From positions 1 through 44,138 of the forward strand of contig CALKGV010000037.1 of NCBI GenBank assembly GCA_938091805.1: DNA of 44,138 nt. Direction: 5' to 3'. Both the position numbers and the translations under genes were made by a program. Positions 1 through 10,381 of this stretch are shown one piece after another. The stretch comes from an uncultured archaeon. Its GTDB lineage: Archaea; Thermoproteota; Bathyarchaeia; Bathyarchaeales; DTEX01. The notes under the pieces are model-generated. The model had not been told where the DNA came from and did not search any database. It saw only the letters and a list, made by a program, of their open reading frames with translations. Each line of letters opens with the position of its first letter. The stretch's first letter is position 1.

Positions 1-207
1 AACATACCCGTGAACCCAAGGAATGGTAGGAAGCCCATACAATATAGCATCGAAACCTATAGGAGAATGAGGTCTGCAGTTGAGAGGTTCTATGGATGGC
101 TCAAAAGCTTCAGAAGAATAATCGTAAGGTATGAGAGGCTGACGGCAACATACAAAACCCTAATAACCATAGCATGCATAACAATACACTTAAGATATGG
201 AATTTAG
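1..207 (+). pseudogene. C-terminal fragment of a DDE transposase (IS5/ISH-like), truncated by the window edge
   Basis: Translation contains RSAVERFYGWLKSFRRIIVRYERL...IACITIHLRYG, typical of the C-terminus of archaeal DDE transposases. The upstream part lies outside the window, so intact versus fragment is unknown. Confidence 0.6.
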
Positions 208-282
208 AGATGAGTTCTTATAAATAAATGGAGTTAAATTTAAATGTAGTTTAGTTTTACATACTTTCTAGGGTGTGAATAT

Positions 283-3276
283 TTGATTAAAAAAGATGTT
301 TTCAAGAACCCTCCCTCAGAGTTTAAAGGTATACCATTCTGGTCGATAAATGATAGGCTTGATCCGGAAGAAATTGTGCGTCAAATTGCCTTACTGAATA
401 GGGGTGGATATGGCGGAGCGTTCTTTCATGCTAGAGAAGGCTTAGCTACATCATTTCTCGGCGAGGAATGGTTTAAGTCGTTTGAGGCCGCTGTGAATGA
501 GGCGGAAAAACTCGACATGTATATATGGATATACGATGAACTTTGCTGGCCCTCAGGTTTCGCTGGGGGGATAGTTCCGGCTCTTAGTGCAAAGTATAGA
601 GCTAAGGCTTTAATTATGATACCCGGTGAAAGGGCTTATGGCGGTGAAGAAGTCCTAGCTAACTTTAAGTGCAAGTTAAATAGTAAGGGGCTTCCGGCAA
701 ACTATGAACCTGCTGAACCTGAAGAGAAGGTAGAAGGTTACTTATATCTATCCTTCATCGTTTTTACGGCTCCTCCTGGAGAGACCTGGTTTAACGGCTT
801 AAGCTATGTTGATCTGCTCGATCAAAATGTGGTTAAAAAATTCTTAGAAGTGGCTTACGCACCATATTTAGACCGCTTTAGTAATAATGTTGGCAAAACG
901 ATACCTGGGGTATTTACCGATGAACCTAACATTTCAAGTAGTAGACCTAAAGCTCCATTAATTATTCCACCTAGGGGCCCAAGAATGGCGCCCTTCGCAG
1001 TGCCCTGGACCGACAGATTAATGGAGCGTTTCAAAGAATTGAACGGTTACAGCATCATAGAGAAGCTTCCTGAAATTTTCTTTGAGGTCGGGAATTATAT
1101 GAAGACGCGCTACGACTTCTGGAGAACTATAACTATGCTATTTTTAGAGGCATTTTCTAAGCAGATATATGAATGGTGCGATAAGCATGGATTGAAATTC
1201 ACTGGACACTACTTAGCTGAAGACGATCTTCTAGGCCAATTAGTATGTGCTGGAGCAGTTATGCCCCACTATGAGTATCAACATATTCCAGGAATAGATC
1301 ACCTAGGTATGCATGTTTGGGGCAGCCTGCTTACGGCTAAGCAAGCATCAAGCGTTGCTAATCAGCTTGGAAAAGAAAGAGTTCTATGTGAAACCTATGG
1401 GTGCACTGGCAACTATCCATCGTTTGCTGACAGAAAATGGATTGGCGATTGGCTTTACGTGATGGGCGTTAACCTGCTAAATCATCATCTGGTTCCGTAC
1501 TCTTTGCGCGGCAGAAGAAAGAGAGATTACGGGCTAAATTTCCATTGGAGCCAACCTTGGTGGAAATATAACATAATCCTAGAAGAGTACTTTGCAAGGC
1601 TAAGCTACATGCTATCTAGAGGTAAACGTGTAGTTAACGTGCTTGTCATTCATCCTATAGGTACCGCGTGGGCTCTATACTCGCCATTAAACATATCTAA
1701 GGTTGCAGAAATAAATGACTATTTTTCGAGTTCATTACGATCGCTGCTTTCCGCCCACATAGATTTCGACCTAGGGGATGAGATGTTGATGGAGAAATAT
1801 GGCGAAGTTGATGGTGAAAAATTACGCATAGGTAATATCCTATACGATGCTATTATAATACCTCCAAGTATAACTTTATCGAGCAAAACTGTAAAAATTT
1901 TGAGGAATTTTGCATCTTTAGGCGGTAAGCTAATAGCTATAGCCCCTACGCCACACTTAGTGGATGGTGAACCCAATGAAGAGATCAAGGATCTGTTGAG
2001 CGAATCTGAAATCCTCGAAACGATCGGAAAGGATGTATTAGCAGCCGCACTTGAAGATATTCCTAAATCAATAACAATAGAAGGCGATGAAGATGGCGAC
2101 GTGCTCTACCATTTAAGGGAGGACGAAGATGGGCGCATCCTATTTATAGTCAACACTAACAGAGAAAAACATCATAATTTAAGATTATCCGCAAATGGAG
2201 AATTTGATGTTGAGATATGGGATCCGATAAGCGGAGAACAGAATTTTGAAAAATTCGAAATCAGAGATGGAAAAACCTTCTGGAGCGTAAGGTTGGAGCC
2301 TATAGGATCAAAAATGTTCGTTTTAAGACGGAATTCACCTGAAGCTTTCAAAATTAAGCATTCACAAGTATCTGATGAAAAAAGAAGTAAGATCTGCGAA
2401 GTAACCCTAAATGGTCCATGGAGAATTAAGAGACTTAACCTAAACATTCTTGTCCTAGATTATTGTAGGTACAGGAGTAATGGAGCATGGAGCGATCTTG
2501 TACCGGTATGGAAAGCCCATGAGGCTATAGTTCGAAGGGGACTGGGCACCGAGTTCCAGCTTAGATTTGAATTTGAATCTGACATAGAATTCAAGAATAG
2601 AAGAGCATATCTAGTGATAGAGAAACCGGAGCATTTCAAGATACGTGTCAATGGCGTTGATATCGAGCCTAAGATAGAAGATTTTTGGTTAGACTGGAAT
2701 TTCCCAAGGATAGATGTTTCTAATCTTCTGGGTAAAGGATTAAATACCATAGAGATCAAAGGCATTGTGGATTTAGAGCCAGAGTTGGAAAATATATACC
2801 TGCTGGGCGACTTCGCGGTTAAGGTTGGAGCCAAAGGAGGTTCAAGGCTGATAGAGGAAGTAAAAGAGGCGGAAATTAGAGACCTATGCGAAGCGGGATA
2901 CCCATTTTACGCAGGCGAATTTGAGCTCGAGAAAGACGTAGATTTTAAAATTCCAGAAAACGCTAGAGTTTTCTTGCATTTTGAGGAATTTAACGCTGCA
3001 TCAGCCACAATTTATGTGAATGAAAAAGAGTCCGGGAAAGTTATACTGCCGCCTTACGAGGTCGAGATAACAGATGCTTTAAAGCAGGGAGAGAACAAAA
3101 TAAAAGTAGTGTTAGCTGGAACTTTAAGGAATACTCTAGGGCCGTTACATTATAAAGGCGGTGATCCGTCTTTTATAGGTCCAGAAACCTTCAGAGATGC
3201 ATCAAATTGGACTGACGATTATGTGCTTAGACAATTTGGTGCAAAAAATGTTAAAATGCTTGTATTCGCACGATAA
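283..3276 (+). CDS. Large glycoside hydrolase, GH106-like (alpha-L-rhamnosidase-related)
   Basis: 997 aa ORF. The N-terminus PFWSINDRLDPEEIVRQIALLNRGGYGGAFFHAREGL...IYDELCWPSGFAGG matches the GH106-related N-terminal pattern. Confidence 0.7.
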   Translation: MIKKDVFKNPPSEFKGIPFWSINDRLDPEEIVRQIALLNRGGYGGAFFHAREGLATSFLGEEWFKSFEAAVNEAEKLDMYIWIYDELCWPSGFAGGIVPALSAKYRAKALIMIPGERAYGGEEVLANFKCKLNSKGLPANYEPAEPEEKVEGYLYLSFIVFTAPPGETWFNGLSYVDLLDQNVVKKFLEVAYAPYLDRFSNNVGKTIPGVFTDEPNISSSRPKAPLIIPPRGPRMAPFAVPWTDRLMERFKELNGYSIIEKLPEIFFEVGNYMKTRYDFWRTITMLFLEAFSKQIYEWCDKHGLKFTGHYLAEDDLLGQLVCAGAVMPHYEYQHIPGIDHLGMHVWGSLLTAKQASSVANQLGKERVLCETYGCTGNYPSFADRKWIGDWLYVMGVNLLNHHLVPYSLRGRRKRDYGLNFHWSQPWWKYNIILEEYFARLSYMLSRGKRVVNVLVIHPIGTAWALYSPLNISKVAEINDYFSSSLRSLLSAHIDFDLGDEMLMEKYGEVDGEKLRIGNILYDAIIIPPSITLSSKTVKILRNFASLGGKLIAIAPTPHLVDGEPNEEIKDLLSESEILETIGKDVLAAALEDIPKSITIEGDEDGDVLYHLREDEDGRILFIVNTNREKHHNLRLSANGEFDVEIWDPISGEQNFEKFEIRDGKTFWSVRLEPIGSKMFVLRRNSPEAFKIKHSQVSDEKRSKICEVTLNGPWRIKRLNLNILVLDYCRYRSNGAWSDLVPVWKAHEAIVRRGLGTEFQLRFEFESDIEFKNRRAYLVIEKPEHFKIRVNGVDIEPKIEDFWLDWNFPRIDVSNLLGKGLNTIEIKGIVDLEPELENIYLLGDFAVKVGAKGGSRLIEEVKEAEIRDLCEAGYPFYAGEFELEKDVDFKIPENARVFLHFEEFNAASATIYVNEKESGKVILPPYEVEITDALKQGENKIKVVLAGTLRNTLGPLHYKGGDPSFIGPETFRDASNWTDDYVLRQFGAKNVKMLVFAR

Positions 3277-3373
3277 GGGTTGAGAGAAACTAACGTAGTA
3301 ATCAATAAAGGCAAAAGGGAAAGATGAAGATGTTGTAAATATTAGTCAATGTGAATTCTTACTCTAAAAGAAT

Positions 3374-4624
3374 TTAGCATTCGCCTTCATATTCACTTAA
3401 ATCTTCAAACAAATCCTCAGCTAAGCTAGGTAAGTCTGGGGATGCTAACTTAATCAAGTCCTCCCTTCCCTCAGAATAGCCTGACGCTATCAGTATATCG
3501 CCAATTTCAATCCTCGTATCGAGTTTAGGCCTAATACATCGATCTTTTCTTCGGATAGCAAGTATTCTCATTCCTGTTTCTTCCGGCAGATGGATTTCCC
3601 TCAAAGTCTTATTCACGAGTGGAGATTTATCACTTACCCTAGCATACGCTATGGTCTCCTCCGCATCCATTATTGTCATCTTTAAAACTGGGTGAGGCTC
3701 AATCCCCCTAAGGATCACCTCCGCTATTTCGGCAGCTGCATCTGCAATTTTTTCAGCCGCAACCCCTAATCTTATTAATCCAAGAAGACCTTTAGCCTCT
3801 TCTTTACTAAATTCGCTTAGTAAAACAAGCAGCTCAAAATTTGTATGCAACTTATCAACATACTCTTCGAGGCTGTTTACTTCCTCAGCTAGATCTTTAC
3901 TATTTAACAGAAGCGCAGAGTAGGCCAAACTTATCATTAGCTCAGATGTGTCCTTAAGCTCAATAAACTGCTTTGCCATATCTCTGAAACGCTCCGTTTC
4001 ATTTTTTAGGGTTTTTAGACGTTCTTCTACTCTGAAAGGCCCTGCTTCAGCTTTCTCTCTAAACTCTTTTATACCTTCTTGAGCACCACGCACAATGAAA
4101 ATATCATTACTCTTAACCTGCTCTTCATTTCCCGGATTTATTATCCAGTCCCTATTCCTACGAATGGCTATAACGTCTATTCCCATGCTAGTTAAATCTA
4201 AATCGTTTATTTGTTTGCCGACTATAGGCGAGTTTTCGGAGACTTTAATTCTTGCTAAATGCTCCTCAACTCTCTCAAATATTTCTGCTACGATTGGGTG
4301 CACGCCAATGTCTTGGAGAACTATGGCGGCTATGTCACCAGCTGCATCTGAAATTTTATCAGCTGCTGAGGCAACCTTGGCAACGCCCGATAGGGCTTTA
4401 GCTTCATCAGCATCTCTTGCAGCCATCATTATTTCCATGTCTAAGAGATAGGTGAGCGTGTCCACGCGATCCTCAAGATCTATAACGTCCTCCGCGAGAT
4501 CCCTATCGTTAAATAATGCGGCTGAATAGGCTAAATCGATCATTAACTCAGAAAGATTCTTCATTTCTAAAAGCAATTCTCTGACAGATATGGGCTTATA
4601 CTTTACCTTTTCTTTTTTACGCAT
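3374..4624 (-). CDS. Duplicated PhoU-like/TrkA-C (RCK_C) domain protein
   Basis: Two tandem homologous halves, each a helical segment (SELMI.LAYSA.L...DLAE.V..LE..VD) followed by a TrkA-C-like segment (IAIRR...GDI.I..G). Confidence 0.75.
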   Translation of the reverse strand: MRKKEKVKYKPISVRELLLEMKNLSELMIDLAYSAALFNDRDLAEDVIDLEDRVDTLTYLLDMEIMMAARDADEAKALSGVAKVASAADKISDAAGDIAAIVLQDIGVHPIVAEIFERVEEHLARIKVSENSPIVGKQINDLDLTSMGIDVIAIRRNRDWIINPGNEEQVKSNDIFIVRGAQEGIKEFREKAEAGPFRVEERLKTLKNETERFRDMAKQFIELKDTSELMISLAYSALLLNSKDLAEEVNSLEEYVDKLHTNFELLVLLSEFSKEEAKGLLGLIRLGVAAEKIADAAAEIAEVILRGIEPHPVLKMTIMDAEETIAYARVSDKSPLVNKTLREIHLPEETGMRILAIRRKDRCIRPKLDTRIEIGDILIASGYSEGREDLIKLASPDLPSLAEDLFEDLSEYEGEC

Positions 4625-4713
4625 TTTATCCGGTTCGCTCCCTCCAAGAATATTTTCGCCTAAGTTATTTTAAAACTTAACTCTTTTCTATAATAATTAT
4701 GCTGAAGCGCGGG

Positions 4714-4992
4714 GATGTGGCAACTTAAGGTTAGGGCTTTGACTAGTCAAATGGGTTTTAAGGTCCTTAGCCTAGTAATACCTGAGAAATTCGTTTTCCA
4801 GCAGCCCTAAAATCCTCTATCATCGCAGACATGGCAACTTAAGGTTTCTATAGTGGGGGATGGATGGTTTTCAGTCTATTGAGAGAACGGGTGTTTTCAG
4901 ATGTTTTAGGCATCGTTCAGTCCTTTATCGGTGAAATGAGAAGCTTAAAACCCGTTGACTAGTCAAAAGACAGACCTTAAGTTGCCACGTCT
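4714..4992. mobile_element. MITE-like non-autonomous element with ~49-bp terminal inverted repeats
   Basis: Left 4714-4762 and right 4944-4992 are imperfect inverted repeats containing GTGGCAACTTAAGG and TTGACTAGTCAA. Flanking direct repeat AAGCGC(G/A)GG at 4705-4713 and 4993-5001. No ORF inside. Confidence 0.75.
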
Positions 4993-5039
4993 AAGCGCAG
5001 GATAAATATCTTGGAAATTCTGAAGAAGAGGCGAACAAT

Positions 5040-6263
5040 CTAATATAATAGGATGAACAGAATTGCTATACATGTGGTTAGCATTGCATCTGTCACGGAA
5101 GTTTCTATCGGTATTACAAAATTATCTGGATCTAAACCGTTCTTGAAGGTTAGAATCGCTACTGAATAGGCTAATAAAAATATTATTGGAGAAAGTAAGA
5201 TAAAGGATATTACCGCTATAAAAAAGGATTTTAGGTTTCTATCAATTAGATACGCTATTGACCCGTAAATCGCATAATAAATAAGCCCCGAACACCATAT
5301 TTGAGCTAAGTCGTGAAACTGCATCCTAACATCACTTATTTTGGCTTTAACTAAACCTAAGTGAAGCCTTGTTGTAGTAATTGAACCGAAGGAAGCTGCC
5401 ACATCGCCAAGCGAATCTATGAGAGCTGGATAAATTACGAGAATCTCTTGCGCCTCCTCAAGTTGTTTTTCGATTTGAAGTAAGAAAAACCCAGATATCA
5501 TCGCTATTAACGTGGCTAACACGGTGGCCAAGAAAGATTCCCTTAAAGTTTTCCAATACTCGCTTTCATTTCTAAATCTGTAAGTGACGATGCAGAATAA
5601 AAAAATTGCCATTAAACCTATCATGTGAATTATAATCGCGCCTGCAGCGTTAAGCCAAAAAGCGATCATTAACGAAATCACATAAGATATTGTTGACAGT
5701 ATATCTGCTATTGATGAGCTGAATGGATATAGGATTATGTCCGGGTCTAAACCTCTCTTATAAGCAATGAACGCTACAATCGCTGTTGCAGGGTTAATTA
5801 ACCCTAGAGAAATTGCTTGAACCGCCAAACTTGTAAAAAGTATTAAATTAAGTTCCTCTAACGGGGCATTAGTGATCAGAAGAGCTATGAAACTTGTAAG
5901 CAGACCTATAAGCAAAGATAGGGCTAATTGCGAGCTTAAAATAACATGATAATACCTTGTATTTTTTGTTAGACTTGGTTTTATCAGCCCTACATGAAGT
6001 CCAGTGCTGAGCCTCCCGGCTAGAATTCCATTTATAGCCCCCTTGCTTGTTAGAACGGTGGGATATATCGCTATGGACCAGCTTCTGAACCTTATGAGGT
6101 TAGTGTAGAACATGGCGAATATTATTCCAGCAACAAGACCGAGAGGCGTATTAGAGAGTGAAAACATTGATTCCCAAAAAATTTTAAACCTTCTTCTAGC
6201 TTTTCCCCTCACGTTCGATGTTTCTTTGCTTATTGCTCCGCCATCAGCCTCCATTGCCCTCAC
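5040..6263 (-). CDS. MgtE/SLC41-like divalent cation transporter with two membrane repeats
   Basis: 407 aa polytopic protein. Two related segments, IYPTVLTSKGAINGILAGRLSTGLHVGL and IYPALIDSLGDVAASFGSITTTRLHLGL, typical of MgtE/SLC41 domains. Confidence 0.8.
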   Translation of the reverse strand: MRAMEADGGAISKETSNVRGKARRRFKIFWESMFSLSNTPLGLVAGIIFAMFYTNLIRFRSWSIAIYPTVLTSKGAINGILAGRLSTGLHVGLIKPSLTKNTRYYHVILSSQLALSLLIGLLTSFIALLITNAPLEELNLILFTSLAVQAISLGLINPATAIVAFIAYKRGLDPDIILYPFSSSIADILSTISYVISLMIAFWLNAAGAIIIHMIGLMAIFLFCIVTYRFRNESEYWKTLRESFLATVLATLIAMISGFFLLQIEKQLEEAQEILVIYPALIDSLGDVAASFGSITTTRLHLGLVKAKISDVRMQFHDLAQIWCSGLIYYAIYGSIAYLIDRNLKSFFIAVISFILLSPIIFLLAYSVAILTFKNGLDPDNFVIPIETSVTDAMLTTCIAILFILLY

Positions 6264-6534
6264 TCATCACTTAATTTTCTGGGAAAACTCTGCTTATGGA
6301 TCTGAGCTCTCTCAAAAACGATGATTGATTAGGCAATAAATCTTCTTGATGATTTACGCTTGCCAGAAACAGACTGCTGGTCAGATTCATCTTCTTCACC
6401 ATCTGATATATCCCCGTTATCCATATGCCTCCCTTGTCAGCGTATCCTCAGTAAAGGACTTTAATGACTTAAAAATTAGAATCTACTTTATAAATAAATT
6501 TTTGTATTTATTATGCGATGAGGAGGAAGAATAT

Positions 6535-7137
6535 TTGTCGATTGTAAAGGATAGAGTCGTCCATCTGCTTGGACTTATAGGTTCCTTAATCGCTTATATA
6601 GCCATAGGTTTATCAATTTATCTGTCACCCTGGTTTAAGTGGGAAAGTAATGCGCTGAGCGATCTTGGCCATGCGCAAAGAAGCGAGGTTGCGCCCATAT
6701 TTAATTTCGGCTTATTAGTCTCCGGCTTCATAATAGCTATTTATTCAGTTAAATCTCTAAGTAAATACGCCAAATACACAAGTATATCACTAACGTTCTC
6801 AGCTCTAATGCTACAGACGGTAGCAACATTCGATGAAATATATAGCAATCTCCATTTTCTAGTATCCGTATTATTTTTTGTTTCCATAGGTTTCTCCTGC
6901 ATTATATACTCTATAGAGAAGAAATCTATTTTGGCGGCTCTAGCCTTTACAGTAGGGTTATTATCCTGGATGCTATATTGGGCTGGTTTATATAAGGCTG
7001 GTGTTGCTGTACCTGAAGTAATATCGGCGGTGGCGGCCACTTTATGTATTATTCAATCAACGTTAAAAATTCTAAACATTTATGGAAACAAATCTGCTAA
7101 CATGCGCGATCATACAGGGTCTGCTTCGCATCAGTAA
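6535..7137 (+). CDS. DUF998-family membrane protein
   Basis: Multiple TM helices and an ALSDLGH motif. Probable start is TTG at 6535 preceded by a GAGGAGGAAG SD-like sequence, shorter than the listed ORF from 6346. Confidence 0.7.
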   Translation: MSIVKDRVVHLLGLIGSLIAYIAIGLSIYLSPWFKWESNALSDLGHAQRSEVAPIFNFGLLVSGFIIAIYSVKSLSKYAKYTSISLTFSALMLQTVATFDEIYSNLHFLVSVLFFVSIGFSCIIYSIEKKSILAALAFTVGLLSWMLYWAGLYKAGVAVPEVISAVAATLCIIQSTLKILNIYGNKSANMRDHTGSASHQ

Positions 7138-7213
7138 CATAAGCGGCCCTTGTATATATGTCAAAAATTTTTAAGTTCTCCACACGTCTAATTATATTGG
7201 GCAGGGTTTAAAA

Positions 7214-8155
7214 ATGATTGATGTAGCTAGCTTCGGCGAGCCGATGGTTGAATTCTGCGCTACGGATGTTGGCAGGATTAAGGATGTTTACATATTCAGA
7301 AGGGGCTGGGGCGGCGACACCTCAAACTTCATAATTGCAGTTGCTAGGCTAGGTGCGAAAGCTGGCTATATTTGTCGAGTTGGAAACGATGAGTTCGGAA
7401 AATCATTTTTAGAACTATGGCATAGCGAGGGCATAGACACATCCCAAGTAATTGTTGAGGAGGGAGGGTTCACAGCTGTATACTTCATATCCCTCTTACC
7501 AGGCGGCGGGCATGACTTCACTTATTACCGGAAAGATTCTGCTGCAAGCCATTTCTCCCCATCAGAGTTGAACCCAGATTATTTAAGCAGAGTAAAGGTT
7601 TTTCACTCAAGCGGCATATCAATGGCCATAAGCGAGAGCTGTAAAGAAACTGTTTTTAAAGCCGTTGAGATAGTTAAGGCTAATGGTGGAATATTTAGTT
7701 TTGATGTTAATTTCAGACCGAAACTTTGGTCCCCTCAAACAGCTAAGCCTTATATTGAAAAGATCATGGTTAAAGCCGATCTGATCTTCATAAGTAGAGA
7801 GGATGCAATCTTACTTTACGGTGAAACGGAAACAGAGAAGATTATTAAGAGGGTATATTCATTCGCTAAACCTAAGGCTATTGTCATAAAGATGGGTGGA
7901 GATGGCTGCTTAATATCAGATGGCAAGGAAAAAATTAATGTTCCAGGCTTTAAAGTCAATGTTGTTGACACGACGGGAGCAGGCGATGCTTTCGATGGAG
8001 CTTTTATCGTGGGGATGCTTGAAGGCAAGACTTTAGAGGAAATTGGAATATTTGCAAATGCTGTCGGCGCCTTGACTACGACAGGTTTCGGGGCTGTTGC
8101 ACCTATACCTAGAAGAAGAGACGTTGAAGATTTTCTACGCGAGTCTAAACCCTAA
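7214..8155 (+). CDS. PfkB-family carbohydrate kinase (KDG kinase/fructokinase-like)
   Basis: N-terminal GEPMVEF, central GGDTSNFIIAVARLGAKAGYICRVGNDEFG, and DTTGAGDAFDGAF signature. Confidence 0.9.
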   Translation: MIDVASFGEPMVEFCATDVGRIKDVYIFRRGWGGDTSNFIIAVARLGAKAGYICRVGNDEFGKSFLELWHSEGIDTSQVIVEEGGFTAVYFISLLPGGGHDFTYYRKDSAASHFSPSELNPDYLSRVKVFHSSGISMAISESCKETVFKAVEIVKANGGIFSFDVNFRPKLWSPQTAKPYIEKIMVKADLIFISREDAILLYGETETEKIIKRVYSFAKPKAIVIKMGGDGCLISDGKEKINVPGFKVNVVDTTGAGDAFDGAFIVGMLEGKTLEEIGIFANAVGALTTTGFGAVAPIPRRRDVEDFLRESKP

Positions 8156-8807
8156 GATATTCTTTTACAACTTGTAAGAATGGCTTGCCTTTCCTTATTT
8201 CTTCAGATTCTCTTTTTTCTAGATCATCGATCCTCTTAGCCCTCTCCAGGACCTCTGAAACTTTATCCCTTGGTATCACAACTATTCCATCCTCATCTCC
8301 GACAATTATGTCGCCGGGATTTATAATTACACCACCATACTTTATTGGGACATTAGTGGCTTTAACTTCTGTTCTTCCAACTGATGTATTAGGTGACAGA
8401 AACCGGTAAAAGACCTGAAAACCCATCTCTTTAATCTCCCTAAAATCTCTAATCGCACCACATATAACGGCGCCCTCTAACCCTCTAACCTTAGATGCAA
8501 GGGCCATCAGCCCGCCGAAAAGAGCTATATCGCATGCTTCACTACCATCTAGAGCCCTAACTAAAACGGAGCCTTTTTCAGCATTATCTATCGTCTCCAT
8601 AGCCTCAAATGGAACAACTCTTCTACTGGAATAACAATCCTGAATTGTAACTGCCGGACCGGCGATTCTGATGCCCTCTAAAACGTGGTTAAAGTGCATG
8701 TTTAACGTGCCGTCTAAACCAATCTGGTTTAAAGCGTCGGATAATGATGCGGTGGGAATTTTTTTAAGTTCACTAATATATTCTTCAACGAGCATATATG
8801 TCACCAA
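8145..8807 (-). CDS. RraA-like / HMG aldolase family protein
   Basis: Contains GAVICGAIRDFREIKEMGFQVFYRFLSPNTSVGR...GVIINPGDIIVGDEDGIVVIPR, typical of the RraA/dimethylmenaquinone methyltransferase-like family. Confidence 0.88.
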   Translation of the reverse strand: MVTYMLVEEYISELKKIPTASLSDALNQIGLDGTLNMHFNHVLEGIRIAGPAVTIQDCYSSRRVVPFEAMETIDNAEKGSVLVRALDGSEACDIALFGGLMALASKVRGLEGAVICGAIRDFREIKEMGFQVFYRFLSPNTSVGRTEVKATNVPIKYGGVIINPGDIIVGDEDGIVVIPRDKVSEVLERAKRIDDLEKRESEEIRKGKPFLQVVKEYLRV

Positions 8808-9029
8808 TGGTCTTTTATGTATGTTAAAGATGATTCTTAAGAATTTTGGTTATTCCAGAATCCTAAAAAATATTGCGTCTCATGTTTCATAAGAAACTTT
8901 AAGATCGGTGGATGATGAAGTAAACCTGGATTTTATAAATTATCGCAGCGAGAAATGAGAAAAATACCTTAAGTGGGTTTATCCGCCTCACCGTAACTCA
9001 CCGTAATATTAGGACGGTTAGAAGCATGT

Positions 9030-10373
9030 CTATTTGCCTGACAATTTAACCTGCCTGATTTTTACTGATGGGAAGAAGAATCCCTTCCCAAACCTTCGCC
9101 CCTCCTTTGAGATTGATTCAATATTTCCGTAAAGATCTATTATGTGCCCTCCAGCCATTAGATTTTTAACAGAATGCTTTTTCTCGCCATCCTCTATCAG
9201 GAAGCCTTCATCGATCGTTGTTGAAAACTCTCCTGAAACCATATTAGGCAGGAATGATGCGTTTATAACCAGGATACCCCTCTTAGTTTCAGCAATCATT
9301 TCTTCTAAGGAACTATCCCCTGGCTTAACTTTAATATTGCTTGGACCAGCACCAACTTGTCCTCTATAACCGCTTCTAATGGCGTGTCCGGTTGATTCGA
9401 TATTCATTATGCCTGCGGAATAGGAATTGTGGAGGAAAGTTATAACTCTGCCCCGACTTATAACATTTAATGGCCTTCTAGGTACACCCTCACCGTCATA
9501 TGTACTGCTTGCAATTGCTCCCGGAATAGTTCCATCATCTTCTATTTCAAGAGTTTCTGGAGCTATTTGCTTACCTAAGAGTCCAGACGCGAATGTTCTT
9601 CCTTTAACCGCTGACTCGCCAGATAATGCGGACAATAAAGCTGAGAATAATGAGCTGGACGATTCAGGCGATAGGATCAAAGGTAGAGAGCCGCTCTCCA
9701 CCCTTCTTGAACCAAACTGCTCTACGGCTTTTTCAGCCGCTTTTTTACCGATCTTATAGAAATCTATCTCCGATAATGATATAGCGAAGTCAAATTCATA
9801 GGAACTTCCAACATCATCGCCTTCCCTATATACAGGCTGTAGATGGGCTGAGGCAGATGTTTTCTCATATTCAATAAAAACCCCAGTAGAGGTCATTAAG
9901 CACCACCTAGAGCAGTTTGCTCCAAACCCTCCCCAATACATTGCACCGCTGCGAACGCTTTCAGCAGCATCGATCATGCTTTTAGGTATTCTGCCAGCAT
10001 CCTCCAACGTGAGGTTAACTATTTCATCATCACATAAGTCAGGAACTTCGGGAGATTTTGAAGGACCGGGTATGCTCTTAAAGTATGGATCGGGCTGCGA
10101 GACTTTTGCGAAGCTCACTGCTCGATTAACTATCGCCTCCACATCTGCATCTTCCAAACTTTGAGAGTAAGCTACGCCCATACCTTTATTTTTGAAAACC
10201 CTAACGCCTATTCCAACATCTATCTGCGCTGAGGCTTCTTTTACACCTTTGCCCATAATGTTCACACTTAAAGATCTAGAGTACGAAGCAACTACATCAT
10301 AAAAGTCAACATCTAGCCTAGAAAGGATTCGCATCGCCTTCTCAACCGACGTAACTAAGTCTATTCTCTCCAT
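9030..10373 (-). CDS. TldD/PmbA family protein (TldE-like)
   Basis: Paired with a TldD-like ORF; contains FLPNMVSGEFSTTIDEGFLIEDGE...AGGHIIDLYGNIESIS. Confidence 0.88.
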   Translation of the reverse strand: MERIDLVTSVEKAMRILSRLDVDFYDVVASYSRSLSVNIMGKGVKEASAQIDVGIGVRVFKNKGMGVAYSQSLEDADVEAIVNRAVSFAKVSQPDPYFKSIPGPSKSPEVPDLCDDEIVNLTLEDAGRIPKSMIDAAESVRSGAMYWGGFGANCSRWCLMTSTGVFIEYEKTSASAHLQPVYREGDDVGSSYEFDFAISLSEIDFYKIGKKAAEKAVEQFGSRRVESGSLPLILSPESSSSLFSALLSALSGESAVKGRTFASGLLGKQIAPETLEIEDDGTIPGAIASSTYDGEGVPRRPLNVISRGRVITFLHNSYSAGIMNIESTGHAIRSGYRGQVGAGPSNIKVKPGDSSLEEMIAETKRGILVINASFLPNMVSGEFSTTIDEGFLIEDGEKKHSVKNLMAGGHIIDLYGNIESISKEGRRFGKGFFFPSVKIRQVKLSGK

Positions 10374-10381
10374 TTCTCAGA

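Noticed and set aside
2460-2834. Minus-strand ORFs (1719-1988, 2172-2447, 2460-2834) inside the GH106-like gene
   Set aside because: Overlap a long coherent CDS and show no recognisable domain.
3354-3374. AATTCTT/AAGAATT hairpin between convergent genes
   Set aside because: Weak AT-only stem; could be a terminator but not distinguishable from background.
4095-4451. 118-aa plus-strand ORF within the PhoU/TrkA-C gene
   Set aside because: Antisense to a clearly coding, internally repeated protein.
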